Part shown: in pieces, positions 5,236 through 6,263 of the stretch
Layout of the letters: each line of letters starts with the position of its first letter
How positions within the stretch are numbered: position 1 is the first letter of the stretch
From: Chloroflexota bacterium
GTDB lineage: Bacteria > Chloroflexota > Anaerolineae > UBA3071
NCBI GenBank assembly: GCA_014383605.1
Contig: JACNHM010000207.1
Coordinates: forward strand, 1-6,263
Direction of reading: 5' to 3'
Length of the DNA stretch: 6,263 nt
Program-made: the position numbers and the translations under genes
Notes under the pieces: model-generated
What the model saw: only the letters and a program-made list of their open reading frames with translations
What the model was told of the DNA's origin: nothing
Databases searched by the model: none

Positions 5236-6111
5236 ATGCGCTACAGAAGGATCACACCCTATCTCTTCATCCTGCCCATGGTCATCGGGCTGGTTGCCTT
5301 TCGCTATTATCCCATTATCTCCGTTCTGGTGAACAGCTTCCGGCGCTGGCAGATGCCGGCGCCGCCCTACTGGTTCGGGCTGGGCAACTACCGGGAGATG
5401 TTCGGCTCTGCCCAATTCTGGCTCGTGGTCAGGAACACCTTTGTCTTCGTCGGCCTCTACGTGCCCGGCGTGGTGATCGGTGCTCTGTTCCTGGCGCTCC
5501 TGATCTACCAGAAGGTGCCCGGCATCTCTTTCTTCCGCGGCCTCTATTTCATGCCCTACATCACCTCCATGGTGGCCGTGGCCATGGTCTGGAACTGGAT
5601 TTTCGCCACCCGCTTCGGAATCCTCAATTATGTCCTGAAGATCGTCTTCCACGTCACCGATCCCATCGCCTGGCTGGCCGAAAGGCCCTACTCCCTGTTG
5701 GTTCTGATCATCGTCTCCGTCTGGAAGGCGGCCGGGTTCCAGATGCTCGTCTTCCTGGCCGGACTGCAGGCCATCCCCAGGAGCCTGTACGAAGCAGCGC
5801 TGGTGGATGGTGCCACCAGCCGCCAGTCCTTCTTCCGCATCACCCTGCCCCTGCTGTCGCCGGTGAGCTTCTTCATCATCGTCAACTCGGTCATCGAAGC
5901 GTTCCGCACCTTCGAGGTGACCTACGCCATGACCCAGGGCAAGCCGCTGTACGGTTCGGCCACCCTGGCCTATTACGTCTACCAGAACGCCTTCACGTTT
6001 CAACGCATGGGATTCGCCTCGGGATTGGCCTGCATGTTGGTGCTCCTGGTCGGGGTTGTGACGGCAGTCAATTTCCTGTTCAAGAACCGCTGGGTGCACT
6101 ACCAGGCATAG
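5236..6111 (+). CDS. ABC transporter permease, MalF/UgpA type (first sugar permease)
   Basis: The ATG at 5236 follows GGAAGG (5226-5230 region) by 5-6 bp. It begins a 291-residue membrane protein, normal for the family; the frame is open further upstream but that part lies in the previous gene and the repeat. There are six likely membrane segments: about residues 8-30, 64-90, 103-123, 152-172, 206-225 and 258-280. The cytoplasmic EAA loop that contacts the ATPase is clear: E186-A-A-L-V-D-G192, then ITLP at 202-205 (EAAxxxG...IxLP). The N-terminal FILPMVIGLVAFRYYPI and FGLGNYREMF segments are typical of MalF-type subunits. It would form the channel with the second permease at 6212 and an ATPase not in this window. 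It lies 122 bp after the binding-protein gene in the same presumed operon. Confidence 0.95.
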   Translation: MRYRRITPYLFILPMVIGLVAFRYYPIISVLVNSFRRWQMPAPPYWFGLGNYREMFGSAQFWLVVRNTFVFVGLYVPGVVIGALFLALLIYQKVPGISFFRGLYFMPYITSMVAVAMVWNWIFATRFGILNYVLKIVFHVTDPIAWLAERPYSLLVLIIVSVWKAAGFQMLVFLAGLQAIPRSLYEAALVDGATSRQSFFRITLPLLSPVSFFIIVNSVIEAFRTFEVTYAMTQGKPLYGSATLAYYVYQNAFTFQRMGFASGLACMLVLLVGVVTAVNFLFKNRWVHYQA

Positions 6112-6211
6112 AAGAATGAGCCGGTCTGAAAGACTCGGAGAGCCGACATCTTGCCGGCGGCTGGGAGCCACCTCTACGAACTCTCAAGAAGGTCCATAAG
6201 AGAAACAAAAG

Positions 6212-6263
6212 ATGACTGCCAGATCCAGACGTTTGAACATAGCGATCAACAGGACACTGATGT
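6212..6263 (+). CDS. Start of a second permease gene (MalG-type), cut by the window edge
   Basis: An ATG at 6212 opens a frame to the window end: MTARSRRLNIAINRTLM. The basic start followed by the beginning of a hydrophobic stretch is what MalG/UgpE-type permeases look like, and these genes normally follow the MalF-type permease. The ribosome binding site is weak (AGAAACAAAAG before the ATG); a better AAGAAGG at 6187-6193 is too distant. With 17 residues visible, the assignment rests mainly on gene order. Confidence 0.5.
   Translation, partial: MTARSRRLNIAINRTLM

Noticed and set aside
6141..6162. Inverted repeat AGCCG/CGGCT between the two permease genes
   Set aside because: Only 5 bp with a 12-nt loop and no U-run; not distinguishable from chance.

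Overview
The window looks like a high-GC, free-living bacterial genome. Several features suggest Chloroflexota (Anaerolineae-like): GTG starts, strong GGAGG-type ribosome binding sites, a lipoprotein with an LLAAC lipobox and a Pro/Glu-rich linker, a sugar ABC transporter beside a Gfo/Idh/MocA oxidoreductase, and structured intergenic repeats. This placement is inference from style; no marker gene is present.

Layout. Positions 1-829 (minus) hold an exported protein of unknown function. It runs off the window edge and carries an apparent single-base frameshift near 200-214. Positions 830-1474 are a gene-poor patch: a sigma70-type promoter for the first gene, three consecutive short hairpins (967-1035), a roughly 51-codon remnant of the N-terminus of a PEP/pyruvate-binding enzyme (minus, 1036-1191) that still has a near-consensus promoter (1274-1302), and the C-terminal end of an alpha/beta hydrolase (plus, 1352-1474). 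From 1493 everything intact reads on the plus strand.

The most notable gene is at 1493-1966. It is a small peroxiredoxin-like thioredoxin-fold protein whose reading frame is interrupted only by a TGA at codon 45, exactly where the first active-site cysteine should be (A-[TGA]-P-F-C). A hairpin resembling a bacterial SECIS element follows directly. I read it as a selenoprotein (UxxC motif). A conventional gene caller would start at the ATG at 1646 and lose the active site.

Next is a 475-residue Gfo/Idh/MocA-type NAD(P)-dependent oxidoreductase (2040-3467). Its last codons contain a perfect TTGACA/TATAAT promoter, with the stop codon inside the -10 box. This promoter would drive a leader of about 295 nt containing a symmetric 77-nt three-way-junction palindrome and two further hairpins, and then a sugar-type ABC transporter: lipoprotein solute-binding protein (3770-5113), first permease (5236-6111) and the beginning of a second permease (6212 to the edge). 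A 29-bp interrupted GAGATA-repeat stem-loop lies between the binding-protein and permease genes, a position where such structures usually let the binding protein be made in excess.

Taken together, the right half looks like a carbohydrate or polyol uptake and oxidation locus. The left half is a decaying junction of gene fragments beside a probable selenium-dependent redox enzyme.
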